In this document: in pieces, positions 23,661 to 32,119 of the stretch | Position numbering within the stretch: position 1 is the stretch's first letter | How the letters are laid out: every line of letters starts with the position of its first letter | Source of the DNA: Solidesulfovibrio aerotolerans | Lineage (GTDB): Bacteria > Desulfobacterota > Desulfovibrionia > Desulfovibrionales > Desulfovibrionaceae | Direction of reading: 5' to 3' | Assembly: GCF_009856865.1 (NCBI RefSeq) | Contig: NZ_WVUD01000032.1 | Location: forward strand, 1 to 44,304 | DNA length: 44,304 nucleotides | Notes under the pieces: model-generated | The model's input: only the letters and a program-made list of their open reading frames with translations | What the model was told of the DNA's origin: nothing | Databases searched by the model: none | Made by a program: the position numbers and the translations under genes

Positions 23661-24305
23661 TCAAAGCACCAACTGCGTCGGTTGTCCCGGCCCGGAACTC
23701 GCCTTCAGCCCTTGGGGCGGGGGCAAGGACAACAGCGGTTCGATGTCCGTGCGTTCGGTGCGCCCGGGATCAAGCCAGGCTGCCATGGTCCCGACGGCAA
23801 TGATCAGCGGCATGCGGGGATGGATTGCGGCGGCGGCACCCAACGCTGTCCGGGTGAGGATGGCCACGGTGTCGCGCACCTCGCCCTGGGCGGTGACAGC
23901 CCGTTCGTAAATGCCGGCCAGAGCCAGGACCGGGGAGCCGGGCAGGCTGCAATAAAACCGGGTTTTGCGTCCGTCGGCTTCCTTGCGCCACTCGTAATAC
24001 CCCTGGGCCGGGATGAGGCAGCGCCGGTAGCGGGCGGCGGCGCGAAACGAGGGCAGGGTCAGCACGGTCTCGCTTCTGGCGTTGATCATGGGCCGCGCCA
24101 CTGCATCGTCTTTGAGAAAGGCCGGCACAAAGCCCCAGCGAAACAGGCCGGCCATGCGCCGGCCGCTCTCCCGGGCCGTGAACACGGCCTCAATGAGTTG
24201 CGAGGGGAAAATTTCCGGCCGGGGCGGGACGTCCGGCATATCCGGTACGCCCATGGCTTCGGCCACCAGCCGCCTGGGCACGGCCAGGGCAAATCTGCCG
24301 CACAT
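23661..24305 (-). CDS. SRAP-family abasic-site protein (YedK/HMCES-like) (214 aa)
   Basis: SRAP proteins crosslink to abasic sites in single-stranded DNA through the N-terminal Cys and thereby protect replication forks. The start at 24305 exposes C2 after Met removal (MCGRFAL). The other family residues are present: FRWGFVPAF, NARSETV (Asn), IPAQGYYEWRK (Glu) and HPRMPLII (His). The length is typical. An upstream in-frame ATG would bury the catalytic Cys and is rejected. It is a single gene, divergent from the HD-GYP gene. Confidence 0.9.
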   Translation of the reverse strand: MCGRFALAVPRRLVAEAMGVPDMPDVPPRPEIFPSQLIEAVFTARESGRRMAGLFRWGFVPAFLKDDAVARPMINARSETVLTLPSFRAAARYRRCLIPAQGYYEWRKEADGRKTRFYCSLPGSPVLALAGIYERAVTAQGEVRDTVAILTRTALGAAAAIHPRMPLIIAVGTMAAWLDPGRTERTDIEPLLSLPPPQGLKASSGPGQPTQLVL

Positions 24306-24491
24306 GGGAAGACTCCTTTCTTTAGGCCCGGGTCTTGCTACAGCTTGAGCCAAAGTTGACTACGGGGCAAGGGAATGCCGTTTTGTTTCAATAACAGCCT
24401 GATATGACAGTGGGTATGGCATAATGTCTGAACGCCTTGACCGCTGGCTGGAACCGGTTGGCGCAGAAATTGTAACAAAGTCAAACGCACG

Positions 24492-25481
24492 ATGACGCAC
24501 TTGCCGCCGCCTCCCCCGGTCGATCCGGCCAGTGAGTACCAGCCGATTCCGGTGGGCCATTTGTTCCCCCATGTACCGGGCGATTTTCAGGTTTTTTTGC
24601 GCCACGGCGACACGCACACCCTGTTTGCCCGCAGCGGCGAAGCTGTCACGGGCCTGCGTCGGGAAATGCTCCACGAATACGGGGTCCAAACGGTCTACAT
24701 TCACCGGGACGAGCGGGACCGCTACCGGGACTATATGCGGTGCCATCTGGCCGGGGCGCTGTTGGGCGGACAGTTGCCGGCCGCTGAGAAGGCTGCGCTG
24801 TTTTACCACAATTGTTGCGAAATTGTCCGCGATCTGATTCGGCAGCGCCTGCCCCAGGGGATAAGCGACATTCACGCCCGGCTGTTTGTGGGCTATGCCC
24901 GGGACAGCGTGGCTTTTTTGTGTAGCGAGACGGGGCTTGCCCGCATCGGGTCGCTTATGGCCCATGACTACGACGTCTACAGCCATGGCGTGCACGTCTT
25001 TGTCTACACGGTCTATCTGCTGCGCTCTCTGGGGCTTCCCGGACCGACCATCGTCCAGGCCGGGGTGGGGGCGCTGCTCCACGACAGCGGCAAGGAGGCC
25101 GTGGACCCCGCCATCCTCAATAAACCCGGGCGGCTCACGCCCGAGGAATTTTTGGCCATAAAGGAGCATCCGGTCCGGGGGGCGCGGCTGTGCCGGGGAC
25201 TGTCCCTGTCGCGACTGGCCCGGGAGTGCATCCTGTGGCATCACGAGAAACTTGACGGCAAGGGCTATCCGGCGGGGCTGTCGGGCCAGGAGATTCCCGT
25301 GCATGTGCGGGCCGTGACCCTGGCCGACGTCTACGACGCCCTGACCTCCAAACGGTGTTACGCCGAGGCCGTGCGGCCCTTTGAGGCCCTTCGCATCATG
25401 CGCCACGAGATGGCCGGTGCATTTGACGTCGATCTCTACAAGCGTTTCGTGCTGCTGTTGAGCGGCGCGGCCCTCCTTTAG
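24492..25481 (+). CDS. HD-GYP domain protein, probable cyclic-di-GMP phosphodiesterase (329 aa)
   Basis: HD-GYP proteins hydrolyse cyclic di-GMP. The N-terminal 150 residues are a helical regulatory part of the DUF3391 sort. The HD-GYP domain is complete: H165/H168 region, LLHDSGKE (H197, D198), LNKPGRLTPEEF, HHEKLDGKGYP (250-260) and DVYDALTSKRCY. The start ATG lacks a clear ribosome-binding site. TGGCGCAGAAATTGTA at 24459-24474 resembles a sigma-54 promoter but has GT in place of the -12 GC. Confidence 0.88.
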   Translation: MTHLPPPPPVDPASEYQPIPVGHLFPHVPGDFQVFLRHGDTHTLFARSGEAVTGLRREMLHEYGVQTVYIHRDERDRYRDYMRCHLAGALLGGQLPAAEKAALFYHNCCEIVRDLIRQRLPQGISDIHARLFVGYARDSVAFLCSETGLARIGSLMAHDYDVYSHGVHVFVYTVYLLRSLGLPGPTIVQAGVGALLHDSGKEAVDPAILNKPGRLTPEEFLAIKEHPVRGARLCRGLSLSRLARECILWHHEKLDGKGYPAGLSGQEIPVHVRAVTLADVYDALTSKRCYAEAVRPFEALRIMRHEMAGAFDVDLYKRFVLLLSGAALL

Positions 25482-25553
25482 AAGCGGCTTCCCAAGTTCA
25501 ATCCCCCTTGTCGCGGCAGCCGGCCCGGGGAGCGCCTGGCAAAGGAGCCTCAC

Positions 25554-26237
25554 ATGCCCACTGTTTCGCCCAGAATCGCCACGGCCGTCGGCACCACCAA
25601 CAAACGCTTTCACTGGCTGCTAACCGCCTTGCTGCTCCAGCTCGTGGCCGCACCTTTTTTGGCGGGTGCAACGGCGGCAATCATTCAGGATTTGCTCTTT
25701 CTGGGAATACTCTTGGCCGCCTTGCGCGTGGCTGGTCAAAGCCGTTTGCACCGGGTCAATTGCGTTCTGGCGGGGTTGTGCGCCTGTGCGATACTCGTAA
25801 AATACGCAACAGGCCAGTTGTCTGTTGATATCATAGGAGACTTTCTCGGGGCGATGGTCATTCTGCTGACCACTGTCGAAGTGTCGCAGTATCTGTCGCG
25901 ACAACGTCGGGTGGATCTGGATACGGTGCTCGGCGGGCTGTGCGTCTATCTGTTTATGGGTGCCCTGTGGTTTCTGCTGTATTCTCTTATTGAACGTATC
26001 AACCCGGGTGGCTTTGATTTTACGGTTCACGGCCATGATCTGCTGGGAAATAAACGGGACAGCCTGCTTTTTTTCTTCAGCTACGTGACGCTGCTCACCA
26101 CCGGTTACGGCGACATTGTGCCGCTGTCGCCTGTGGCCCGGACGTTGGCCGTGTTGGAGGGCATCGCCGGCCAGTTTTACATGGTCTTTTTCATGGCCCG
26201 GCTGGTCGGGCTGCATGTGGCCGAAAAAGAGCGGTAA
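25554..26237 (+). CDS. Ion-channel family protein with K+ selectivity filter (227 aa)
   Basis: An inner-membrane potassium-channel-like protein. The selectivity filter TTGYGD follows the pore helix (FFSYVTLLTTGYGDIVPLSP, about 178-197) and precedes the last membrane helix (LEGIAGQFYMVFFMARLVGL). Upstream there are about four hydrophobic segments (20-45, 48-70, 73-95, 130-150), which gives a short six-helix layout without a recognisable voltage sensor or RCK domain. AAAGGAG precedes the ATG by 7 bases. Confidence 0.85.
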   Translation: MPTVSPRIATAVGTTNKRFHWLLTALLLQLVAAPFLAGATAAIIQDLLFLGILLAALRVAGQSRLHRVNCVLAGLCACAILVKYATGQLSVDIIGDFLGAMVILLTTVEVSQYLSRQRRVDLDTVLGGLCVYLFMGALWFLLYSLIERINPGGFDFTVHGHDLLGNKRDSLLFFFSYVTLLTTGYGDIVPLSPVARTLAVLEGIAGQFYMVFFMARLVGLHVAEKER

Positions 26238-26382
26238 GCCCCGCATAAACGCAACCGCAAGCACCGCTCCAGGTACTGGGCATCGCCCGGCCGCAACCCG
26301 CACCCCTGGGGCGAAATCGCCGCCGCAATCCCCTCCACGGTGCCGGCTGTCCCTGACGCGCCGGGCAGTTGCCGTGGATCGG

Positions 26383-27627
26383 CTAAAACGCCGTCAGAAT
26401 CCCCACCACCGCGCCAGTGGTCAAAGACGCCAGCATCCCGCCGACCAGGGCCCGGCCGCCCAGGGCCGTGATCTCGGTCTTGCGCTCGGGACACAACGAG
26501 GTCAGCCCGGCCAGCAGGATGCCCACCGAACCGCAATTGGCAAAGCTGCACATGGCATAGGTCAGAATCAGCCGGGAGTGTTCCGACAGCGTCCCGGCCG
26601 GCAGCTTGGCCATGTCAATGAAGGCGATAAATTCGTTTAAAACGATTTTCGTGCCCAACAGCGACCCGGCCGCTGCCGCCTCTGTCCAGGGAACGCCGAT
26701 CAGCCAGGCCGCCGGGGCCATGACCAGCCCCAGGGCGCGTTCCAGGGTGACGGGCGCGCTGTCCACGTCCGGCAGCCCGCCAAGCAGGATATTGGCCAGC
26801 TTGACCAGGGCAACGAACACCAGCAACGTGGCGATGATGCTCCAAAAAAGGCGCAGGCCGTCGGCTGTGCCGGAGATAAGGGCCTCCATGCTGCCTGAGG
26901 CTGCCGATTTGGGTATGGTGCGGCCAAGGGTCGGCTGGCCCGTTTCCGGCAGCATGAGGCCGGCAATGAGGAGCGCCGCCGGGGCGTGGATGACCGAGGC
27001 GGTGAGGATATGGCCCAAGGCGTCGGGGATGACGGCCTTAAGCACCGTGGCATAGAGGATAAGCATGGTGCCGGCGATGCAGGACATGCCGGTGGTCATC
27101 ATGGCGAACAGTTCGCTGCGGGTCATGCGGGCCAGATAGGGGCGGATTAAAAGCGGCGCTTCGATCATGCCCAGAAAGATGCAGCCCCCGGCTCCGACCC
27201 CAAGCACTCCGCCGATGCCCATGGCCCGTTCCAGAATCACCGAAAAAGCCCGCACCACGTAGGGCAGGATGCGCCAGTAATAGAGCAGGGCGGCCAGGGC
27301 GGCGATGACGATGACCAGGGCCAGGGCCTGAAAGCCCAGGATAAACGTCGCGCTGGGGTCGGTTACGGCAAAGGGGGCAGGCCCGCCGCCCACATAGCCA
27401 AAGACAAAGGCCGTGCCGGCCCGGGTGGCCTCGTCCATGGCCGCGACCAGGGCGTTTAAGCCCATAAAGACGCCGCGTAGAAAGGGAGCCTTGAGCATGA
27501 GCGCGGCGAGGGCAAACTGCAACCCCAGCCCTCCGGCCGCCATGCGCCAGGGGATCGTCCCCCGGCGTTCGCTTATAAGGGCGGCAATGGTCAGCAGGAC
27601 GGCCAGTCCGAACAGGGGTTGCAGCAT
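26383..27627 (-). CDS. Concentrative nucleoside transporter, NupC/CNT family (414 aa)
   Basis: It imports nucleosides with H+ or Na+. Characteristic parts are the N-terminal three helices (LFGLAVLLTIAALISERRGT), GTAFVFGYVGG, ILPYVVRAFSVILERAMGIG, the GMIEAPLLIRPYLARMTRSE core, TASVIHAPAALLIAGLMLPE, and FANCGSVGILLAGLTSLCPE near the end. The start at 27627 follows AAAGGAAG; the longer upstream frame lies in the neighbouring gene. It is probably co-transcribed with the TauE/SafE gene 25 bases upstream. Confidence 0.9.
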   Translation of the reverse strand: MLQPLFGLAVLLTIAALISERRGTIPWRMAAGGLGLQFALAALMLKAPFLRGVFMGLNALVAAMDEATRAGTAFVFGYVGGGPAPFAVTDPSATFILGFQALALVIVIAALAALLYYWRILPYVVRAFSVILERAMGIGGVLGVGAGGCIFLGMIEAPLLIRPYLARMTRSELFAMMTTGMSCIAGTMLILYATVLKAVIPDALGHILTASVIHAPAALLIAGLMLPETGQPTLGRTIPKSAASGSMEALISGTADGLRLFWSIIATLLVFVALVKLANILLGGLPDVDSAPVTLERALGLVMAPAAWLIGVPWTEAAAAGSLLGTKIVLNEFIAFIDMAKLPAGTLSEHSRLILTYAMCSFANCGSVGILLAGLTSLCPERKTEITALGGRALVGGMLASLTTGAVVGILTAF

Positions 27628-27652
27628 GAGGGCTTCCTTTGGCGGGACTGGT

Positions 27653-28456
27653 TTAGAACAGGCTCCAGAGCATACGGGTGGCCATGGCCAGAATGAACAG
27701 GGCAAAGCAGCGTTTGAGGGTGGCCACCGGCAGCTTGTGGGCCAGTTTGGCACCGTAGGGCGCGGTGAGGAAGCTCACCCCGGCGATGCCGACCAGGGCC
27801 GGCAGCGAGACATAGCCAAGGGTCAGGGACGGTAGATTGGGCGTGCCCAGGCCGTTTACGATGTAGCCGACGGTTCCGGCCAGGGCGATGGGGAAGCCGA
27901 TGGCGGCCGAGGTGCCCACAGCCGTGTGCATGGCCACGTTGCACCAGAGCATAAACGGCACGGACAGGGTGCCGCCGCCGATGCCGACCAGACTGGACAC
28001 CGCGCCGATGCCAAACCCCGCCCCGAACATGCCGGGCGTGCCGGGAATCTGGCGTTGGGCCTTGGGCTTGATGTTGAGCAGCATCTGGATGGCGACGTAA
28101 TAGAGAAAAAAGACGAAAAAGCCCTTGAGAAAGCCGGTGGAAAGCTTCGACGCCAGACAGGAACCGGCAAAGGTGCCGACGAGAATGCCCGGGGTGATGG
28201 CCTTAACGATAGGCCAGACCACCGCGCCCCGGCGATAGTGGGCGCGTGCGCTGGAGATCGAGGTGAACATGATGGCGGCCAGGGACGTGCCAAGGGCCAT
28301 CTGCATGATGATTTCCTGGGGGAACCCCTGGGCGGTGAAAAACCAGATCAGGGCCGGGACCACGACAATGCCGCCGCCAACACCCAGCAGGCCGGCTATG
28401 ATTCCGGCGATGGCGCCGAAGACGAGATAGGCAAGGATAAAGGTCAATGACGGCAT
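27653..28456 (-). CDS. TauE/SafE-family permease (267 aa)
   Basis: An inner-membrane exporter-type permease; relatives move sulfite, sulfoacetate or other small anions. The two-fold repeat shows GLLGVGGGIVVVPALIWFF near the start and VGIGGGTLSVPFMLWCNVAM in the middle, the two family glycine motifs, with about eight membrane helices. AAGGAG lies 7 bases before the ATG. In a sulfate reducer a sulfur-oxyanion role is tempting, but nothing in the sequence fixes the substrate. Confidence 0.9.
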   Translation of the reverse strand: MPSLTFILAYLVFGAIAGIIAGLLGVGGGIVVVPALIWFFTAQGFPQEIIMQMALGTSLAAIMFTSISSARAHYRRGAVVWPIVKAITPGILVGTFAGSCLASKLSTGFLKGFFVFFLYYVAIQMLLNIKPKAQRQIPGTPGMFGAGFGIGAVSSLVGIGGGTLSVPFMLWCNVAMHTAVGTSAAIGFPIALAGTVGYIVNGLGTPNLPSLTLGYVSLPALVGIAGVSFLTAPYGAKLAHKLPVATLKRCFALFILAMATRMLWSLF

Positions 28457-28670
28457 GGCTCGCTCCTTGGTGCAGATGGCAACGGGCAGGCTGTAACGGA
28501 ATCCGCCGGCATTGAAAAGGCTTGGATTGGTCTTTGGGGCACGTCCGTGGTGGGGCGGCTGGGGATGGCGGTCCTTGCCGGGGGAGGCGGCGCGGTCAAA
28601 GAGACCGTGGGGGTGGGGGGCGCTGTTGCCGCGTGCAAGCAGGGCACTTGCGGCCGGACCGGGCGCGGGA

Positions 28671-29096
28671 TCAGCGTCGAATGAGGATCAGGCCGCCGAT
28701 GCACAGCAGAACGCCGAGGAAATTCACCATGGTGAACTGTTCCTTATACAGCAGCAGTCCGAGCGGAACCAGGAACAAGGCCACGGCGACATTGGAAAAA
28801 ACAGCGGCGATGCTGATGTCCCAGCCGGCCCGGTAGGCCAGCAGAAAGCCGATTTCCAGGCCGACCACGGCAAAGCCCAGGGCGACGCTTGGCCAGATGC
28901 TCGCTTTAAAGCAATCGGACAGCGACGCCGGCTGCGGATAAAAGGGCATGATGAGCAGCGAAACGACGATGGCGGCGAGATAGGTGACGATGAGCGACAG
29001 GAGCGGGTTGATCTGGCTGGAGATGTTTTTTTGAAACACATGGTAGAAGGCATTGGACAGGATTGCGATAGTGATGGAGATATAAAATAACGTCAC
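28671..29096 (-). CDS. Short EamA-like membrane protein (141 aa)
   Basis: A half-size drug/metabolite-transporter-like protein with about five hydrophobic helices, ending FSNVAVALFLVPLGLLLYKE then FLGVLLCIGGLILI. This is a single EamA repeat rather than the usual two, so it should act as a dimer, as other short members do. GTG 29096 is chosen as the start (GGGGG about 7 bases upstream); the frame continues upstream but with low-quality sequence. No close partner gene is present. Confidence 0.7.
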   Translation of the reverse strand: MTLFYISITIAILSNAFYHVFQKNISSQINPLLSLIVTYLAAIVVSLLIMPFYPQPASLSDCFKASIWPSVALGFAVVGLEIGFLLAYRAGWDISIAAVFSNVAVALFLVPLGLLLYKEQFTMVNFLGVLLCIGGLILIRR

Positions 29097-29252
29097 GCGA
29101 TGCCCCCGGTTGGCTGCTTTGAGTGTCGGTCCATGGCGGTCTATGCTTACACGGCAGAAATTGCGGCGGGGGGAGGGCTTGTGCTGTTTTTCATACAGCG
29201 CATGGTACTGGCGGCCGTTGCGAACCAGGAACGCGCCCGAGGAAAAACAAAA

Positions 29253-29283
29253 GCCCCGGCCGGGCGCAGTACCGTACCGGGGC
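29253..29283 (-). terminator. Terminator of the 86-aa gene
   Basis: A perfect 7-bp GCCCCGG / CCGGGGC stem (29253-29259, 29277-29283) is followed on the minus strand by TTTTGTTTTT. It lies 119 bases after the stop at 29402. The remainder of 29097-29401 shows no gene. Confidence 0.7.
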
Positions 29284-29401
29284 GAAGGCTGCAGGCCGGC
29301 TCGTGTCACGCGCTGCAAACACCGGCACGCTATTCGGCGTGACAATGTGCCGGAATGCTTATTCTATCCCAAAAAGCAGAAACACTTTTTGAGATCGCGG
29401 G

Positions 29402-29662
29402 CTAGGCGATGCCGTAGCCGCTGATGTGCTTCATGTATTCATCGACTTCGTGGGCCAGATGGTCGAACAGTTTGCTGACACCCTTGTCCGGCTCGGTGCC
29501 GATCTTATTAAAGATGTTGCCGGCTTTTTTGTAGGCTTCATCAAAAGCGGTCTGTTCAATGCCGCACAACTCTTTGGCTTCCTCGATGGTCAGGTAGCCG
29601 GTGTGGGCGAAATAGGCGCAAACGACGGCATTGACCTTTTTGACGTGTTCTTTCTTCGGCAT
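29402..29662 (-). CDS. Small conserved-type hypothetical protein (86 aa)
   Basis: An all-helical soluble protein (KKVNAVVCAYFAHTGYLTIE, EEAKELCGIEQTAFDEAYKK, LFDHLAHEVDEYMKH) with AAGGAG before the ATG and its own terminator. The strong translation signals and regular composition support a real gene. The helix-turn spacing near 20-45 could suit DNA or protein binding. I do not recognise the family. Confidence 0.6.
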   Translation of the reverse strand: MPKKEHVKKVNAVVCAYFAHTGYLTIEEAKELCGIEQTAFDEAYKKAGNIFNKIGTEPDKGVSKLFDHLAHEVDEYMKHISGYGIA

Positions 29663-29790
29663 GGGCGACTCCTTGTGGATGCAGGCGTGGAGATTGTGAT
29701 TTTAAAAAAAGGTAGCTTTATTGCCTATGATAGCAAGCCTTGGGTCGAAAAACAATTGTTTTTGCAGCGCCGGGCTGCTGTTTCGCCGGG

Positions 29791-30198
29791 TCAGCCCTGG
29801 CCGCCCCGGTCGGCCAGAGGCTTTATGTCGATGATCGGCGTGCCGTCCAAAGCCTCCAGGGCCGCCACCGTGACCACGTTGCCGGCAAGGGTGCTAATGC
29901 GCACCTGATGCAGGCCGATGGGGTTGGGACGGTCCGGGGAGCGGGTGGAAAAGACACCGGTCAGGGGGCGGCTGTAGTCGCGGCGGGGATGCACGGCCTG
30001 GCAATCCCGGTCGGCCAGATGCAGCCAGGTGAAAAGCAGTATCTCCTGGCCCACGGCCAGATCCTTGGCCGCCGTGGCATAGGCCGGGTCAAGTAAAAGT
30101 TCGGCCGGCGGCGCGTTGTCGGTTTCAAATTTGGGGGCCGTTGCCTTGTCGGTGAGCGGCGAGCGCACGACGCCAATGACGTGAAGGCCGAGGTCCAT
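29791..30198 (-). CDS. trmO: TrmO/TsaA-like tRNA t6A methyltransferase, short form (135 aa)
   Basis: TrmO methylates N6 of t6A37 in certain tRNAs with SAM. The beta-barrel core is recognisable: VIGVVRSPLTDKATAP at the start, LLFTWLHLADR, VFSTRSPDRPNPIGLHQVRI (the family signature, about 82-101) and LEALDGTPIIDIKPL. It lacks the C-terminal domain of the E. coli protein, as many anaerobe versions do. The start at 30198 has AAGGAG in front. It is the last gene of thiL - eamA - trmO. Confidence 0.82.
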   Translation of the reverse strand: MDLGLHVIGVVRSPLTDKATAPKFETDNAPPAELLLDPAYATAAKDLAVGQEILLFTWLHLADRDCQAVHPRRDYSRPLTGVFSTRSPDRPNPIGLHQVRISTLAGNVVTVAALEALDGTPIIDIKPLADRGGQG

Positions 30199-30223
30199 GG
30201 GAGTCTCCTTGGGATGCTTCCGG

Positions 30224-31075
30224 TCAGGTCCGGCGTACCGAACCGAGATAGATGCCGGCCAGGGCCAGGGCCACGCCGGCCAGTTCCACCGGGCCGGTGG
30301 TCTTGCCGAAAAACAGCACGTCCCAGACATAGGACAAGGTGGGTTGCAAGAGAAGGATCAAGCCGGCCAGGGCCGGGCGCACGCCGGCTAAGCCGGTGGA
30401 AATAGCCAGCCAGCCGATGCCCTGGCCGATAACACCCAGGCCCAGCAGGGAAACCAGGGCCGTTGCCGTGGGCAGGGCCAGACTGTCGCCGCGCACCAGG
30501 AGCACCGGTGCCAAAAAGACGGCCCCGGCCAGGGACAACACCGCCATGGCCGCCATGGGAGCGGCCCGGCCGCCGTCGGTGACGGCCTTTTTGAGTGTTA
30601 GGATGAACAAGCCGTAAAAGACCGCCGTGGCCAGCCCGTAGCCGACGCCCAGCCGAAATTCCGGGGTTTGCTCGGCAAAGCCCCGGCCGACGACCAGATA
30701 GAGTCCGGCCATGGCCAGCCCCATGGCGGCCAGAAATCCGGCCTGGGGCAGACGGCGGGCCTGGATGGCGGCCACGAGGGTGATGAGAAACACCTGGAAG
30801 TTGCCGACCAGGGTGGCCAGCCCTGGCCCGATATAAATGATGCTGGCGTGCCAGCACAAAAGATCGGCGCTGAAAAAAAAGGCGCAGGCCAGGGCCGGCC
30901 AGGCCACGGCGCGGCGCACGGCTGACAGATTGCCCGTGGCAGCCAGCATGACAAGCAAGGTCAGGCCGCCAAAGAGCAGGCGGTAAAAGGCGGATACGGC
31001 CGGGGCCACGGCGGCCAGCTTCACGAACACGGCCGAGAAGCTGATGATGACGGCACCGAAAAGGAGTTGTCCCAT
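30224..31075 (-). CDS. EamA/DMT-family transporter (283 aa)
   Basis: A ten-helix inner-membrane exporter of the drug/metabolite superfamily with two EamA repeats (1-135 and 145-283). Marker segments are AFYRLLFGGLTLLVML and GVALALAGIYLGS at the repeat end. The substrate is unknown. The gene begins 5 bases after the thiL stop, so it is translated from the same message. Confidence 0.85.
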   Translation of the reverse strand: MGQLLFGAVIISFSAVFVKLAAVAPAVSAFYRLLFGGLTLLVMLAATGNLSAVRRAVAWPALACAFFFSADLLCWHASIIYIGPGLATLVGNFQVFLITLVAAIQARRLPQAGFLAAMGLAMAGLYLVVGRGFAEQTPEFRLGVGYGLATAVFYGLFILTLKKAVTDGGRAAPMAAMAVLSLAGAVFLAPVLLVRGDSLALPTATALVSLLGLGVIGQGIGWLAISTGLAGVRPALAGLILLLQPTLSYVWDVLFFGKTTGPVELAGVALALAGIYLGSVRRT

Positions 31076-31080
31076 GGGTG

Positions 31081-32043
31081 TCAGCCGAAGTGGTCGAAGC
31101 CGCGTTCGTTTATGGCCGCGCCATTAAGCGTATAACCGGGTGTGGCGGTGACGCGGCCGATGGCCTTGGCCTCGGGCAGGGCGGCGCGCAGGGTCGGCAA
31201 CGCGGCCGGGGCGACCGTGGCCAGCAGCGCATAGTCCTCGCCGCCGAAAAAGGCCACTTTCTCGGGCGGTCGGCCGTGGCCGGCGGCGTGGGCCGTAACT
31301 TCCGGGTGCAGGCTGGCCGGGGTGAAAAAGAGGTCGGCCCCGCAGTTTGGTGGCAAGAGGCGCGGCAGGTCGCGGGCCAGACCGTCCGAGACGTCCAGGC
31401 AGGCGGTGACACCATGGCAGGCGGCCAGGGCCAGTCCGGCTTCCAGACGCGGCACCGGGGCCAGATGGGCGGCCACGGCGGCGGGCCAGTCGGCAGCGGC
31501 GGCCAGACCGTCCTTTTCCAGCACAGCCAACCCCACCCGGGCCAGCCCCAGATCGCCCACAACCACCAGCACGTCGCCGGGTGCGCCGCTGCCCCGGGTG
31601 AGAAAGCGGCCCGATGGGCCGGGCGCGCCCCAGACCGTGACGGACACCGCGATTTTTTCCCCTTTGGACAGATCGCCGCCGACCAGTGGCACCTGGTGGC
31701 GGGCGGCAACACCGGCCATACCGGCCACGAGCGCGTCCCAATAGTCCCGGTCGGCGTCGTCGGGGCAGACAAGCCCCAGGACAAAGCCGGTGGGCACGGC
31801 CCCCATGGCGGCCACGTCGCTTACATTGACGGCCAGGGCCTTGGCCCCGATCTGGCCGGGGGTGAAATAGCGCCGTCGAAAATGGACGTCTTCCACAAAC
31901 AGGTCGGTAGTGACGCACAACTGGGGCGGGCAGGCGATGACAGCGGCATCGTCGCCGCGCGACACGACGACGCCGGCCCCGGTGCGGGGAAAATGGACGT
32001 CTAAAAGGGCCAGGAAATCATCTTCGGAAGCGATGCGGGGCAT
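31081..32043 (-). CDS. thiL: Thiamine-monophosphate kinase (320 aa)
   Basis: ThiL phosphorylates thiamine monophosphate to thiamine diphosphate, the cofactor needed for instance by KorB. Motifs in order: GDDAAVI (about 30), TTDLFVEDVHFRR (45-57), NVSDVAAMGAVPTGFVLGL (about 72), VGGDLSKGEKIAVSVTVWG (about 117), CLDVSDGLARDL and FFGGEDYALLATV. The start at 32043 begins MPRIASEDDF, which is usual for the family; the long upstream extension is non-coding. A hairpin separates it from the PfkB kinase gene. Confidence 0.92.
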   Translation of the reverse strand: MPRIASEDDFLALLDVHFPRTGAGVVVSRGDDAAVIACPPQLCVTTDLFVEDVHFRRRYFTPGQIGAKALAVNVSDVAAMGAVPTGFVLGLVCPDDADRDYWDALVAGMAGVAARHQVPLVGGDLSKGEKIAVSVTVWGAPGPSGRFLTRGSGAPGDVLVVVGDLGLARVGLAVLEKDGLAAAADWPAAVAAHLAPVPRLEAGLALAACHGVTACLDVSDGLARDLPRLLPPNCGADLFFTPASLHPEVTAHAAGHGRPPEKVAFFGGEDYALLATVAPAALPTLRAALPEAKAIGRVTATPGYTLNGAAINERGFDHFG

Positions 32044-32060
32044 GGGGATGGATTCCTTGG

Positions 32061-32096
32061 CTCGGGGGCGGGCGGCTTCTCGGCCACGCCCCCGAG
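32061..32096 (-). terminator. Hairpin between the PfkB kinase gene and thiL
   Basis: CTCGGGGGCG (32061-32070) pairs perfectly with CGCCCCCGAG (32087-32096). It lies 23 bases after the stop of the upstream minus-strand gene. It has no T tract and may reduce read-through into thiL. Confidence 0.5.
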
Positions 32097-32119
32097 GCAG
32101 ATAGGCGGGAGGGGCTACG

